From an uncultured Pelagibacteraceae bacterium (GTDB lineage: Bacteria; Pseudomonadota; Alphaproteobacteria; Pelagibacterales; Pelagibacteraceae): DNA of 64,000 nucleotides. This document shows, in pieces, positions 39,132 through 50,108 of this stretch (position 1 is the stretch's first letter; each line of letters starts with the position of its first letter). The notes under the pieces are model-generated. The model saw nothing but the letters and a program-made list of their open reading frames with translations. It did no database searches and was not told where the DNA came from. The stretch covers positions 58,805 to 122,804 of the forward strand of contig CACIKD010000001.1 in the NCBI GenBank assembly GCA_902587145.1, in the 5' to 3' direction. The translations under genes were made by a program, and so were the position numbers.

Positions 39132-40555
39132 AATAAAATTATTATAAGAGGAACAAATAGAGATATAAGAAAAGATATAAAAAGTAGATTTGTTCTTATA
39201 AAAATTGAAAAATTATCAATAGATATCAAATTTCCTACTAAAATACTTGTCTCAAAATTTTGACTTGGAAAAAACAACAGACCAAAAATCAAACCAAGAA
39301 TTATTGAATAAGCTGCAAGTTTAGGATTAATATTTTTGTTAAAAAAACCATAAAAAATTGTAACAACAGCAGCACAGCAAAGAAGATCGGCCAGTAAAAA
39401 TAAGTATAATATACTGTATCCTCTTGATGCAAAAATAAAAACTATAGAACATATAAATAAAATAATAAAATTTGTTTTTTCTTTAATTTTTTTACCTTTA
39501 ATCGTTTTGTTTATTTGACTACCATTCACGATTAACAAACTTGAAATAGCATTTATTAATGTGTCAATAGTACTTAATGTTAATGACAATGCTAAAATTA
39601 ATACTGACACAACTATAAGAGATTTTTTTTCATCTAAAATTAAGTTAAAGAAAGCAAGATCTGGAGTAACTTTTGAATTTAATGAAAAAGATATTAAACC
39701 TGAATATCCCATCCAAAAAACAATTATAAAAATTATAATAGATGAATTAATTAAACTTTTTTTTAAAATTGAATTATTTTTTGCTGAAAAAACTCTTTGC
39801 CAATTTCCTTGATGAAATAAATTTGTACAAGCCACTGCTATGAAAAAAGTTAAACCAGCTGTGTAGTTGGGTAAATAATCTTTGCTAATTAATTGTGGTG
39901 AATTTATTTTTATTGTTTCATAGCTAGTTAGATTTAAGTTATTAAAAACTAAAATTAATGAAAATATAATAATACACATTATGAAAATAAACTGATATTT
40001 GTCAGTAATAATTGAAAGTTTAAAACCCCCTCTTAATATATAAAGTAAACAAATGATTAAGGTTAAACCTGCGGTAACCCATAATGGAATTTTTGAAATA
40101 TAATTTAATAAAAATGCTATAGCCGTCACCTCAGCAATTAAAAAAATTATCAAATAAAATAGTATTAAGAATAAACTTAATTTTAATATAGTTTGGCCAA
40201 ATCTTTTTTGTATAAATTCAGTTAGTGTTAAACCGTTTGGAAATTCTCTTCGGATTTTAGGGCCAAAATTGTAAAGAAATAACATTGGCGCAGCCGTACC
40301 TAATGCATAACCGATTACAGCACCTATCCCTCCCCAAGTTGCTGCAGAAGGAGGACCAAACAAAATCCAAGCTCCAAGTGCTGATGCTGTCAGGCTCGAA
40401 GTTAATGAAAATGTATTTTCATCCCTATCACCAACAATATAATTTTTATTATTAAATATTTTTTTATTATTTAAGTAACCCAGCCATATAAAGAACAGGC
40501 CAATTAATATTGTGATAGTTATTGTTGTTTGTTGCGATAAAAGTATTTTATCCAT
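39104..40555 (-). CDS. thiV: Sodium:solute symporter family transporter, TPP-riboswitch controlled (ThiV-type putative thiamin-precursor transporter)
   Basis: SSS-family multi-TM protein; preceded immediately by a THI element. Confidence 0.8.
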   Translation of the reverse strand: MDKILLSQQTTITITILIGLFFIWLGYLNNKKIFNNKNYIVGDRDENTFSLTSSLTASALGAWILFGPPSAATWGGIGAVIGYALGTAAPMLFLYNFGPKIRREFPNGLTLTEFIQKRFGQTILKLSLFLILFYLIIFLIAEVTAIAFLLNYISKIPLWVTAGLTLIICLLYILRGGFKLSIITDKYQFIFIMCIIIFSLILVFNNLNLTSYETIKINSPQLISKDYLPNYTAGLTFFIAVACTNLFHQGNWQRVFSAKNNSILKKSLINSSIIIFIIVFWMGYSGLISFSLNSKVTPDLAFFNLILDEKKSLIVVSVLILALSLTLSTIDTLINAISSLLIVNGSQINKTIKGKKIKEKTNFIILFICSIVFIFASRGYSILYLFLLADLLCCAAVVTIFYGFFNKNINPKLAAYSIILGLIFGLLFFPSQNFETSILVGNLISIDNFSIFIRTNLLFISFLISLFVPLIIILFHSLRNSLR

Positions 40556-40625
40556 AGCTCCCTTACTGAATTACCGGTCAGGTTCGTCGGGTATAATCTC
40601 AGTCTTTCTGACACCCCGTATTTTT
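40556..40625 (-). promoter_or_regulatory. TPP riboswitch (THI element)
   Basis: Reverse strand ACGGGGTGTCAGAAAGACTGAGATTATACCCGACGAACCTGACCGGTAATTCAGTAAGGGAG matches conserved GGGGUG, CUGAGA, ACCCG, GAACCUGA, AAGGGA blocks. Confidence 0.94.
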
Positions 40626-41909
40626 TTATACTACTATTTTAGGCAAAGAGTCAAATGAAGCAGTATCTATTTTAGATGAATGTTCTCTTCTCATTTTCCA
40701 ACCTTTGCTTAGTCCTGCTTGAGCTATACTGATCGCATATCGTCCGTATTTTGTATTAGTATAATCTATAGCTTTCATTAATTTCTTAGATTTGTTTTCA
40801 AGAAGTGGAGTTAAAAGATTCTGATCATTTTGATTTGCATCTTTCAATCCTGATAGGATTATTCCAGCTTTTTGATAAGCATAACCGTATTTGTATATAT
40901 CGGTTAGTGCTTTAACAGCATTTTTTATTAATTCTATGCTATTACTAGTAGGGATTGCTAAATCTATTGTTTTTGAATTAGAGTAATATCTTCTATTTTT
41001 ATCAAATGGACTTGTTCTGATAAATACTGTTATTGTTTTTGCTATTTGATCATCAGCTCTAATTTTTTCTGCTGCATTCAAGCAATGTGTAATAACTGAT
41101 TCCTCTAATTCATTTAAATCTTTTACTTTTCTACCAAATGATCTTGAGACACAACAATTCTTCCTTTTCTCTTGATCTATTTGTAAGTCAATACAAGGTA
41201 TTCCTCTTAGTTCCATCGCTGTTTTTGCACCTAAAACATTTGTTCCTTTTTTTACCCACGTGTTTGAAACATTTTTTAAATCATAAGCGTTGCTTATATT
41301 GTTCTTGTGGTAAAACTTAGACAGCTGTTTACCTATCCCCCAAACATCTTCGATTGGAAATTTTTTTAACTTTTCATCAATATTTGTATTTAAATAAATT
41401 ACACCTGCTTTTTCTTTTTTCGCTATATGATTGGCAACTTTACTTAATGTTTTTGTGCTGGCTATACCTACGCTTGTTGGAATACCCGTCCACTTAAGAA
41501 CTCTTGATCTTATCTCTCTTCCATAATCCTCAACTCCTTTTTCATCTATAAAAGATAAATCAATGAAAGCTTCATCGATCGAATAAATTTCTACTTTTGG
41601 TGAAAAAGTTTTTAATACTTTCATAACTCTTCTCGATATATCTCCATACAATGCATAGTTTGAAGAATACACTTCAACTTTATTTTTTTTTACTAATTCT
41701 TTTACTTTGAAGTAGGGCTCTCCCATTTTAATACCTAAATCTTTTGCTTCTCTTGATCTAGATATTACGCATCCATCATTATTTGATAAAACTACTACAG
41801 CTTTTTTTTGTATTTTAGGATTAAAAAGTCTCTCACAGGATACGTAAAATGAATTACAATCTACTAAAGCTATTTTATTTTTCTTAGTTATGTACTTGAT
41901 GGATGACAT
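40626..41909 (-). CDS. umuC: Y-family DNA polymerase, UmuC-like
   Basis: ALVDCNSFYVSCERLFNPKIQKKAVVVLSNNDGCVISRSREAKDLG; YSIDEAFIDLS. Confidence 0.96.
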   Translation of the reverse strand: MSSIKYITKKNKIALVDCNSFYVSCERLFNPKIQKKAVVVLSNNDGCVISRSREAKDLGIKMGEPYFKVKELVKKNKVEVYSSNYALYGDISRRVMKVLKTFSPKVEIYSIDEAFIDLSFIDEKGVEDYGREIRSRVLKWTGIPTSVGIASTKTLSKVANHIAKKEKAGVIYLNTNIDEKLKKFPIEDVWGIGKQLSKFYHKNNISNAYDLKNVSNTWVKKGTNVLGAKTAMELRGIPCIDLQIDQEKRKNCCVSRSFGRKVKDLNELEESVITHCLNAAEKIRADDQIAKTITVFIRTSPFDKNRRYYSNSKTIDLAIPTSNSIELIKNAVKALTDIYKYGYAYQKAGIILSGLKDANQNDQNLLTPLLENKSKKLMKAIDYTNTKYGRYAISIAQAGLSKGWKMRREHSSKIDTASFDSLPKIVV

Positions 41910-42282
41910 AAGTTACCACTCCCCAAATAATTACTTCTTGGTCTTTTGCTAAATGAATTCTTTCTGATTTTTTTTTAGATCCAGATGTTAAAAATGTTTC
42001 TCCTTTTTCTTTCAGGATTGTTTTCACCACTAATTCATCGTTAACATTGGCTATAACTGTTGAAAGATTTTTTGGGTTAATACTTCGATCTACTATTAAT
42101 AAATCACCATCGTAGATTCCCACACTATTCATAGACTTGCCTTGAACTCTAATTATAAATGTTGCTGGTGAATTTTTTATAAGATGATGATTTAAATCTA
42201 CATCATCCTCTATATAATCTGTTGCGGGAGAGGGAAAACCCGCTCCTACTTTGTGTATATAATAAGGTATTTTCAACTCCAT
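41884..42282 (-). CDS. umuD: UmuD-like / LexA-family S24 peptidase
   Basis: AGFPSPATDYIEDDVDLNHHLIKNSPATFIIRVQGKSMNSVGIYDGDLLIVDRS; overlaps umuC. Confidence 0.94.
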   Translation of the reverse strand: MELKIPYYIHKVGAGFPSPATDYIEDDVDLNHHLIKNSPATFIIRVQGKSMNSVGIYDGDLLIVDRSINPKNLSTVIANVNDELVVKTILKEKGETFLTSGSKKKSERIHLAKDQEVIIWGVVTYVIHQVHN

Positions 42283-42286
42283 AAAT

Positions 42287-42301
42287 GTTCTTATTTTGTT
42301 C
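42287..42301 (-). promoter_or_regulatory. Putative SOS box (GTTC-N7-GTTC)
   Basis: GTTCTTATTTTGTTC, 4 bp upstream of umuD ATG and just downstream of a TTGACT-N17-TATAAA promoter. Confidence 0.75.
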
Positions 42302-42302
42302 T

Positions 42303-42331
42303 TTTATAGAAAAAAATTTTACTTTAGTCAA
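42303..42331 (-). promoter_or_regulatory. Predicted sigma70 promoter of umuDC
   Basis: Reverse strand TTGACT-17 bp-TATAAA. Confidence 0.7.
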
Positions 42332-42389
42332 CCATTATGTGGGGCAATATGCGTTTGGAAAATGAACGACTGAAAAGTTAAAAGAAAAT

Positions 42390-43157
42390 ATGAAAAAAAT
42401 TATAATAATTTTTACCTTATTATTAATTACCGCATCAGCAAACGCGGAGTCTAAACTTCAAGCAATCAAAAAAAATGGAGAGTTAAGAGTTGGAACGACT
42501 GGAGATTGGGATCCGATGTCCATGAAAGATCCAGCTACTAATAAATATAAAGGTTTTGACATTGATGTCATGAGAGAACTTGCAAAAGATATGGGCGTAA
42601 AAGTTAAGTTTGTGCCTGCAGAGTGGAAAACAATAGTGGCTGGGATTACAGCTGATCGATACGATATTTCAACAAGCGTAACTAAAACTCCAAAAAGAGC
42701 TGAAGTAGCTGGTTTTACTACTACATATTATAAGTACGCAACTGTACCGATTGTTTTAAAAAAGAATTTAAAAAAATTTCCTACTTGGGAGTCGCTAAAT
42801 AATAGTAATGTGAAAATTGCAACAACATTAGGTACTTCTCAAGAAGAAAAAGCAAAGGAATTTTTTCCGAAATCAAAACTACAATCTGTTGAAGCCCCTG
42901 CTAGAGATTTTCAAGAGGTTCTTGCGGGTAGAGCTGATGGAAATATTACAAGTTCAACTGAAGCGAATAAATTAGTTATTAAATATCCTCAATTAGCCAT
43001 AGTTCCTGATGGTGGAAAAAATCCAGCATTTTTAGCGATGATGGTTCCAAAAGGAGATAAAGTTTGGAATGATTATGTAAGTAATTGGATTAAAAAGAAG
43101 CAAGCTTCAGGTTATTTTAAGAAATTACTCTCTAAGTACAATTTAAAAAGCTTATAA
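42390..43157 (+). CDS. Periplasmic solute-binding protein / cyclohexadienyl dehydratase (PheC)-like
   Basis: Signal peptide; [69 protein letters not shown]. Confidence 0.82.
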   Translation: MKKIIIIFTLLLITASANAESKLQAIKKNGELRVGTTGDWDPMSMKDPATNKYKGFDIDVMRELAKDMGVKVKFVPAEWKTIVAGITADRYDISTSVTKTPKRAEVAGFTTTYYKYATVPIVLKKNLKKFPTWESLNNSNVKIATTLGTSQEEKAKEFFPKSKLQSVEAPARDFQEVLAGRADGNITSSTEANKLVIKYPQLAIVPDGGKNPAFLAMMVPKGDKVWNDYVSNWIKKKQASGYFKKLLSKYNLKSL

Positions 43158-43198
43158 TTTAAGTTTCAATACCCTCCATTAACAAATATAGTTAAATA

Positions 43199-43933
43199 GT
43201 GAAATTTTTAAAATTAATCTCTATTCTATTTTTACTTCAGGGATGTAGTTCTAACTATGAATGGGGTTGGTATATATTAAGTCCTGATAATATAGAAGGT
43301 CTAACAAATCTAAAGTTTTTAATTAGCGGTATTACAACAACTATTTATATTTCAGTAGTATCTATAGCTCTGGCTATGATTATAGGTTTGATAGTTGCCC
43401 TCCCATCTTTATCTAATAATAAATTTTTAAGTTATTTCAATATAACTTATGTCGAAATCGTAAGAGCAATTCCCTTATTAGTTTTAATTCTTTGGATATA
43501 TTACGGTCTTCCAATTATGATAGGAGTAAGTTTCTCACCATTTGTATCAGGCATAATAGCATTGACTATTAGCGAGAGCGCATTTCAAGCAGAAATTTTT
43601 AGGGCTGGTATAAATTCTATTTCAAAAGGACAACATGAAGTTTCTGAGTCACTTGGAATGAATTTCTGGAAAAAAATGAGATTAGTAATCCTTCCGCAAG
43701 CAATTAAAGTTGTGCTGCCTGCAATGGGAAATCAATTTGTGTATGTTTTAAAAATGTCCTCTCTAGTATCCATTATAGGAATAGGAGATTTAACAAGAAA
43801 GGCAAATGAACTAGTTACAACTACCTATAGACCATTAGAAATATATACTTTTTTAATCCTAGAATACTTGGTATTAATATTAATAGTCTCTTACCTTGTG
43901 AGAAAATTAGAAAATAAACTAAAATACAAATAA
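43199..43933 (+). CDS. Polar amino acid-type ABC transporter permease (GTG start)
   Basis: GITTTIYISVVSIALAMIIGLIVAL; EAFQAEIFRAGINSISKGQHEVSESLGMNFWKKMRLVILPQAIKVVLPAMGNQFV EAA loop. Confidence 0.92.
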   Translation: MKFLKLISILFLLQGCSSNYEWGWYILSPDNIEGLTNLKFLISGITTTIYISVVSIALAMIIGLIVALPSLSNNKFLSYFNITYVEIVRAIPLLVLILWIYYGLPIMIGVSFSPFVSGIIALTISESAFQAEIFRAGINSISKGQHEVSESLGMNFWKKMRLVILPQAIKVVLPAMGNQFVYVLKMSSLVSIIGIGDLTRKANELVTTTYRPLEIYTFLILEYLVLILIVSYLVRKLENKLKYK

Positions 43934-45280
43934 CTTTTTTAAAGAAACTCTAAATACTCTCTTCAAAAAAAATGGAACAAAAGTTAATACGACTAATCCC
44001 ATCATCCAATTTGTTACCAAGATTGTGTAGAAAATATCTTGGTACTCACCGTTTCTTATATTAATTACATACCAGAGAGACATAAATGGTATTAACGTAA
44101 GTCTAAGTATCGTCATATATAAACTATAAATTGGTCTTTTAAGCGCTTGGAATAAAGCAGAAGTAATAAAAAATACAGGATAAACGGGCCCGATAAGAGC
44201 AGCGACTTGTAAGTAAAGCGCCCCTCTTTGAATGACCTCAAGGTCGTTTGTAAAAAAAGAAATTATAATTTCAGATGTTAAATAAACAAAGATACCAGCT
44301 AACACCATAAACCCGGAACCAAACATTAATGCTTTTCCATAAACTTCTTTTACTCTGAAATGCATTTTTGCTCCGTAGTTTTGACCGGCAATCGATAAAA
44401 CGGCAGTGTTTAAACCTATAACAGGTAGTAATAAAACTTGTTCTATTCTTACTGCTGTACCATAACCTGCTGTTGCTAGCTCACCAAATTGACCAACAAA
44501 ATAGAAAATATTAAATACTCCAAACATTATCATTAGCATGGTGAACATTATTGGAACTGACTGTTTAAAAAGTGTGCTGATATAATCAAACTTTGGTTTA
44601 AAGCATTCTAGATATAAGTACTTTTTTAATTTACAGCAGTAAACTTTGTTGGCTAGATATATTAAGCCTACACACTGTGAAACTAATGTAGCTATTGCTA
44701 AACCAGCTATTCCGAATGCTGGTATAAACCCATAACCAAAAATAAACAAAGGATTAAGAAATATATTCAAGAAGAAAGTGAATATTAAAACGTTTCTATA
44801 ACTTTTCGTATCACCTTGTGCATTCAGAGTTCCATTTAAAGATAACTGAGCTAATACAATTATTGCACCAAAAAATATTATATCTAAGTATTCACGTGTT
44901 AAAATTATACTTTCTTCAGTAGAACCCATAATTCTTAAAAGTTCATCGGAAAAATTTAAACCAAACAAAGTTACAAAAATTGAGATAACAATTGCTAGCA
45001 CTATAGACTGAGCAACATACATAGAAGCTTTTCTGTCCTCTTTAGCCCCAATAGAGTTGCTTATTAAAGCTGTTGTACCAGCTCCAATACCAACAGCTAC
45101 AGCTATTGCTATAAAATAAATTGGCCAAGATTTTGCTATTGCTGCTAGCGCTTCTGGAGAAATTCTTCCTGCAAAATAAGTATCAACTAGATTATAAAAA
45201 GTTTGAAAAAGAGATCCAGTACTTGCAGGTATAGTTACTTTTCTTAAAAGTTGCCAAATTGAACCTTTTGTTAAATCCAT
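43919..45280 (-). CDS. MATE family efflux transporter
   Basis: IPASTGSLFQTFYNLVDTYFAGRISPEALAAIAKSWPIYFIAIAVAVGIGAGTTALIS. Confidence 0.93.
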   Translation of the reverse strand: MDLTKGSIWQLLRKVTIPASTGSLFQTFYNLVDTYFAGRISPEALAAIAKSWPIYFIAIAVAVGIGAGTTALISNSIGAKEDRKASMYVAQSIVLAIVISIFVTLFGLNFSDELLRIMGSTEESIILTREYLDIIFFGAIIVLAQLSLNGTLNAQGDTKSYRNVLIFTFFLNIFLNPLFIFGYGFIPAFGIAGLAIATLVSQCVGLIYLANKVYCCKLKKYLYLECFKPKFDYISTLFKQSVPIMFTMLMIMFGVFNIFYFVGQFGELATAGYGTAVRIEQVLLLPVIGLNTAVLSIAGQNYGAKMHFRVKEVYGKALMFGSGFMVLAGIFVYLTSEIIISFFTNDLEVIQRGALYLQVAALIGPVYPVFFITSALFQALKRPIYSLYMTILRLTLIPFMSLWYVINIRNGEYQDIFYTILVTNWMMGLVVLTFVPFFLKRVFRVSLKKLFVF

Positions 45281-45282
45281 AT

Positions 45283-46188
45283 TTAATATTCCTTTTGAAA
45301 CTTATGCTTCTTTCCCGCTTTTTTGGCAAGATTAATTTGATTTTGTCTCATTCGAAATCTTGACTTTTGCAAACTTGATAGTGTGTCATAACATCTTTCA
45401 CAAGAAACGCCCTCTTCATATTTTTTTGATTTCTTATCTTTTGTTGATATAGGTTTTCGACATCCACCACAAATTGAAAAAGTTCCTTGTTTTAATTTAT
45501 GTTTTAAAGAAACTCTATTATCAAAAACAAAACATTCACCTTTCCATAAACTATCTTTTTTTTTAGTATTGTTGAGATAATTAATTATTCCACCTTTTAA
45601 CTGAAACACGTTTTTGAAACCCTTTTGTTTTAAAAAAATTGATGCCTTTTCGCATCTAATACCTCCAGTGCAGAACATCGCAACAGGTTTTGTTTTTTCG
45701 ATTTTATTTAAAAATTTAGGAAAATCTCGAAAATTTTGTATTTTTGGATTCATTGCATTCTTAAAAGTGCCAACGCTATATTCAAAGGGTTTTCTTACGT
45801 CAATCAGAAGAGTTTCTTTTTTTACAATTAACTTATTCCAAGATTTTCCAGACAAATACCTATTACGTCTTTTGCTTTCACTCTTAATTTTTAAACCAAG
45901 TGGTACAACTTCTTTTTTTACTTTTACTTTTGCTTTGTGAAATGGTTGAAAACGACTAGTAGTAATATTGCTACTATCAAATTCTGTGAATTTAAATTCT
46001 TTTTTTAGTAATTTTAAAATTTTAGAAATATCTTTGCTATTGCCTGCAAGAGATCCATTGATACCTTCTGACGAGATTATAATTGATCCTCTAATACTGG
46101 TATTTGATATTTCGTTTTCAAGATAAGTTTTGTGTTTTTTTAATAAATTAATCTTTTTAAACTTGTAAAATCCAGAAATAGTGAACAT
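45283..46188 (-). CDS. trhO: Rhodanese-domain tRNA uridine hydroxylase TrhO-like (YceA)
   Basis: GSIIISSEGINGSLAG; LLIDVRKPFEYSVGTFKNAMNP; MFCTGGIRCEKAS; C-terminal Cys-rich segment. Confidence 0.93.
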   Translation of the reverse strand: MFTISGFYKFKKINLLKKHKTYLENEISNTSIRGSIIISSEGINGSLAGNSKDISKILKLLKKEFKFTEFDSSNITTSRFQPFHKAKVKVKKEVVPLGLKIKSESKRRNRYLSGKSWNKLIVKKETLLIDVRKPFEYSVGTFKNAMNPKIQNFRDFPKFLNKIEKTKPVAMFCTGGIRCEKASIFLKQKGFKNVFQLKGGIINYLNNTKKKDSLWKGECFVFDNRVSLKHKLKQGTFSICGGCRKPISTKDKKSKKYEEGVSCERCYDTLSSLQKSRFRMRQNQINLAKKAGKKHKFQKEY

Positions 46189-46841
46189 TATTTTTTAATA
46201 CAAATAGTTAACCCATCTCCAATAGGAACTATGTTCTTTGTAATCCTTTTATCTTGTTTAACATGATTATTAAAATGCCTGATAATATTAGTAAATTTAT
46301 CGTTATTTGCTTCGTCGGCAACTTCACCATGCCATAATACGTTATCAATAACTATAAGACCCTTTTTATCTATCAAATTCATACAAGATTCATAATAATT
46401 TAGGTAATTTTCTTTATCAGCATCAATAAAAATTAAATCAAATAACTTTTTTGTATCTTTTAATTCTTTTAAACTCTCTATAGCTGGTTTGATAATTTGT
46501 TTAATCCTTTTTTCTTTGGCTTTGTCATAAAAGTATTTAGCCTTATTGCTAAATTCGGGATTTTTATCTAAACTAATTAAAATTCCATCAGCAGGAAGTG
46601 CCATAGCCATAGATAAAGCACTAAATCCAGTAAAACTACCAATCTCTAAAATTTTTTTTACATTTGAAACTTTTATTAATGTTTGTAGAAATTGAGCTTG
46701 TGATATAGATATTTGTAATCTTTGCTGATCTCCTAGACTTTCATTGTACTGAATTATTTCATTCTGAACGTCAGACAAAGTTTCTGAATGATCAATAATA
46801 TATTTTTCAAGATTATCAGTTAAATCTAATTTTTTAGGCAT
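46188..46841 (-). CDS. SAM-dependent O-methyltransferase (caffeoyl-CoA O-MT family)
   Basis: ILEIGSFTGFSALSMAMALP; FDLIFIDADKENYLNYYE; GLIVIDNVLWHGEV. Confidence 0.92.
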   Translation of the reverse strand: MPKKLDLTDNLEKYIIDHSETLSDVQNEIIQYNESLGDQQRLQISISQAQFLQTLIKVSNVKKILEIGSFTGFSALSMAMALPADGILISLDKNPEFSNKAKYFYDKAKEKRIKQIIKPAIESLKELKDTKKLFDLIFIDADKENYLNYYESCMNLIDKKGLIVIDNVLWHGEVADEANNDKFTNIIRHFNNHVKQDKRITKNIVPIGDGLTICIKK

Positions 46842-46843
46842 AA

Positions 46844-48322
46844 TTAGCCTTTTAAAAGTTTTTTTAAGATATCGTTTGTTAACTGTGGATTGGCTTTTCC
46901 ACCTGATTGTTTCATAACTTGACCAACAAAAAAACCAAATAATTTTTCTTTACCGGACTTATACTGTTCAACTTTATCTTTGTTCTTAGTTAATATTTCA
47001 TTGATAATTTTTTCTAATTCTTTGGGATCACTTTGCTGTTTCATACCTTTTGACTCAATGATTTTTTTTGCATTATCCCCGCTCTCTACCATTAATTCAA
47101 AAACTTCTTTTGCTATTCTGCCAGAAATTTCCCCTGACTTTATTGATTGAACTAATTCAGCAAAATTTTTAGCAGTGATAGGTGACTTAGATATATTAAG
47201 TCCTTTGTCATTTAACATTGCAAATAAATCTCCCATCATCCATGTTGCTGCAAGCTTTTTGTCGGATAATTTTGCAACCTCTTCATAGTAATTTGAAATT
47301 TCTTTTTCAGAAACTAATACATTCGCTTCATATGAGTTAAGTCCGTAATCTTTCATAAATCTTTCTTTTTTATTATCAGGTAACTCCGGTAAAGTTTTTT
47401 TTAAATCATCTATTAACTTTTGCTCAATTTTGAGAGGCAAAAGATCAGGATCTGGAAAATATCTGTAATCATGAGCATCCTCTTTTGATCTCATGGATCT
47501 TGTCTCATTTTTTTTTGTATCAAAAAGTCTTGTTTCCTGCTCAATCTTTTTCCCTTCATCTAATAATTCAACTTGCCTATTGGCTTCATATTCTATTGCC
47601 ATTTGCATAAATTTTATTGAATTTACATTTTTTATTTCACATCTGGTTCCAAATTTTTTATCTCCTACTTGTCTTACTGATACGTTAACATCAGCTCTTA
47701 ATGAACCCTCTTGCATATTACCGTCGCAAGTTCCTAGATATCTCATTATAGTTCTAAGTTTTTTTATGTAAGCATTAACTTCTTCTGGAGATCGAAGATC
47801 TGGTTTACTTACAATTTCCATTAATGCAATTCCAGAACGATTTAAATCGACATAAGTATTAGATGGATCCATATCGTGAATACTTTTACCTGCATCTTGT
47901 TCTAGATGAAGTCTTTCAATGCCAATCTCTTTTGAACCGTATGGCATATCTAATAAAACTTTTCCTTCGCCAACTATAGGATTTTTATACTGTGAGATCT
48001 GATAGCCTTGAGGAAGGTCTGCATAAAAATAATTTTTTCTATCAAAAACAGAATTATTATTAATTTTTGCATTTAATCCTAAGCCAGTCCTTATAGCTTG
48101 GTTTATACATTCTTTGTTTATAACTGGCAGCATACCAGGAAAAGCTGAGTCTATAAGACTTACTTGGCTATTAGGTTCAGCTCCAAATTTAGTTGCAGAA
48201 CCAGAGAAAAGTTTTGAGTTTGAAGATACTTGGGCATGAACTTCTAAACCAATTATTACCTCATAATTGTTTTTCTCTCCTTTTATAAAATAATCAAATT
48301 TATCTTTGCTCATAACCACCAA
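46844..48322 (-). CDS. gatB: Asp/Glu-tRNA amidotransferase subunit B
   Basis: [56 protein letters not shown]. Confidence 0.98.
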   Translation of the reverse strand: MVVMSKDKFDYFIKGEKNNYEVIIGLEVHAQVSSNSKLFSGSATKFGAEPNSQVSLIDSAFPGMLPVINKECINQAIRTGLGLNAKINNNSVFDRKNYFYADLPQGYQISQYKNPIVGEGKVLLDMPYGSKEIGIERLHLEQDAGKSIHDMDPSNTYVDLNRSGIALMEIVSKPDLRSPEEVNAYIKKLRTIMRYLGTCDGNMQEGSLRADVNVSVRQVGDKKFGTRCEIKNVNSIKFMQMAIEYEANRQVELLDEGKKIEQETRLFDTKKNETRSMRSKEDAHDYRYFPDPDLLPLKIEQKLIDDLKKTLPELPDNKKERFMKDYGLNSYEANVLVSEKEISNYYEEVAKLSDKKLAATWMMGDLFAMLNDKGLNISKSPITAKNFAELVQSIKSGEISGRIAKEVFELMVESGDNAKKIIESKGMKQQSDPKELEKIINEILTKNKDKVEQYKSGKEKLFGFFVGQVMKQSGGKANPQLTNDILKKLLKG

Positions 48323-49767
48323 TTTTTTATTTCATTTTTAAAATTACAATTTTTTTCAAAAGCATAGGCCACATTCAATATATTTTGCTCATCTAAAGTC
48401 TTTCCAATTAATTGCAATCCAAGTGGAAAGCCCTTTTTATCTAAGCCTGCTGGTACGGATATTGCGGGTAAACCAGCTAAATTTACCGGTACTGTAAATA
48501 TATCATTGAGATACATAGAAATAGGGTCATTAGTCTTTTCACCAATTTTAAATGCAGAACTTGGTGTTGAAGGTGTCAAAATAGCATCTACCTTACCAAA
48601 ATTTTCATCAAAATCTTTTTTAATAAGCTGTCTAACTTTTTGAGCTTTAAGATAATAAGCATCGTAGTATCCTGATGATAAAACGTAAGTACCAATTAAG
48701 ATTCTTCTCTTTACCTCATCTCCAAATCCTTCGGATCTTGTATTCTCATACATTTCAATTAAATCATTTCCTTTTGATGATCTATAACCATATTTTACAC
48801 CATCATATCTAGCCAAATTTGAAGACGCTTCAGCTGGTGCAACTATATAATATGTTGGCAATGCATACTTTGTATGAGGGAGAGAGATATCAATTATGTC
48901 GGCACCTAAATCTTTTAAAATACTTTTTCCCTTGTTCCACAATTCATCAATTTCTTTTGGCATATTTTCAACTCTATATTCCTTAGGTATACCAATTTTG
49001 AGACCTTTAATATCTGTTTTCAAGTTTTTTGAGTAATTTTCTTTTTTCTTTTCAATAGATGTAGAGTCTTTTTTATCAAAGCCGGCCATAGCCTCTAACA
49101 TGATCGAACAATCTTTAACAGATTTAGTCATTGGACCTGCTTGGTCAAGTGATGATGCAAATGCAACAATCCCCCAACGCGAACACAATCCATAGGTGGG
49201 TTTTAATCCAACAGTTCCAGTAAAGGAAGCAGGCTGTCTTATTGATCCACCTGTATCCGTACCTATTGTTGCAGGAGTTAAATCAGCTGCAAGTGCAGAT
49301 GCAGAGCCACCAGATGACCCCCCAGGAACAGTGTCCTTTGCTATTGGATTTATAACATTTCCAAAATAACTTGTTTCATTAGATGATCCCATTGCATATT
49401 CATCACAATTCAATTTACCGAGTAAAATTGCTCCCTCTTTCCATAAATTTTCTGTAACAGTGGACTCATATTGAGGTATAAAATTTTCAAGCATTTTACT
49501 ACCAGCAGTGGTTTTAAATCCATTTGTACAAAAAAGATCTTTTACAGCCAATGGGACTCCTGGGAGTAAAGTGTTTAAATTTGGTTTTTTATCAAACTCT
49601 TTTGATTTTTGAATTGTATGTTCAAAACAGGTGGTTATATACGAATTAAGTTTTTTGCTTTTATTTACTTTATCTATGTAAAGATTGGCAAGTTCTTCAG
49701 ATTTAATCTCTTTTTTTTTTATTAAATCTATTATTTCCGATAAGTTTTTTTTAACAATTTCTGACAT
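48310..49767 (-). CDS. gatA: Asp/Glu-tRNA amidotransferase subunit A
   Basis: [53 protein letters not shown]. Confidence 0.98.
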   Translation of the reverse strand: MSEIVKKNLSEIIDLIKKKEIKSEELANLYIDKVNKSKKLNSYITTCFEHTIQKSKEFDKKPNLNTLLPGVPLAVKDLFCTNGFKTTAGSKMLENFIPQYESTVTENLWKEGAILLGKLNCDEYAMGSSNETSYFGNVINPIAKDTVPGGSSGGSASALAADLTPATIGTDTGGSIRQPASFTGTVGLKPTYGLCSRWGIVAFASSLDQAGPMTKSVKDCSIMLEAMAGFDKKDSTSIEKKKENYSKNLKTDIKGLKIGIPKEYRVENMPKEIDELWNKGKSILKDLGADIIDISLPHTKYALPTYYIVAPAEASSNLARYDGVKYGYRSSKGNDLIEMYENTRSEGFGDEVKRRILIGTYVLSSGYYDAYYLKAQKVRQLIKKDFDENFGKVDAILTPSTPSSAFKIGEKTNDPISMYLNDIFTVPVNLAGLPAISVPAGLDKKGFPLGLQLIGKTLDEQNILNVAYAFEKNCNFKNEIKNWWL

Positions 49768-50054
49768 TATTCAATTACCTTTGGAACAACAAAAAATTCC
49801 TCATTTTTTTTTGGCGAATTTTCAAGAATTTTATTTCTTATTTTTCCATCATTTATTTGGTCTTCTCTTGATCTGAGCGGTGTGTTTAAAATTGAAGATA
49901 ATGGCTCTACTTTATCAGTATTTAACTCATTTAATTGCTCTATAAATTTGAATATAGATGTCAAATCTTTAGCTAATGAGTTAGATTTTTTTGAATCTAT
50001 AGAAATTCTAGCTAACTTGCTAATATGTTTAATTTTATCTTTATCTATGGACAT
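49767..50054 (-). CDS. gatC: Asp/Glu-tRNA amidotransferase subunit C
   Basis: [12 protein letters not shown]...[23 protein letters not shown]. Confidence 0.96.
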   Translation of the reverse strand: MSIDKDKIKHISKLARISIDSKKSNSLAKDLTSIFKFIEQLNELNTDKVEPLSSILNTPLRSREDQINDGKIRNKILENSPKKNEEFFVVPKVIE

Positions 50055-50108
50055 CTGTGAATTATGTTATTTATATAGGAAATTAATATCATAAAATATA
50101 ATAAATAA

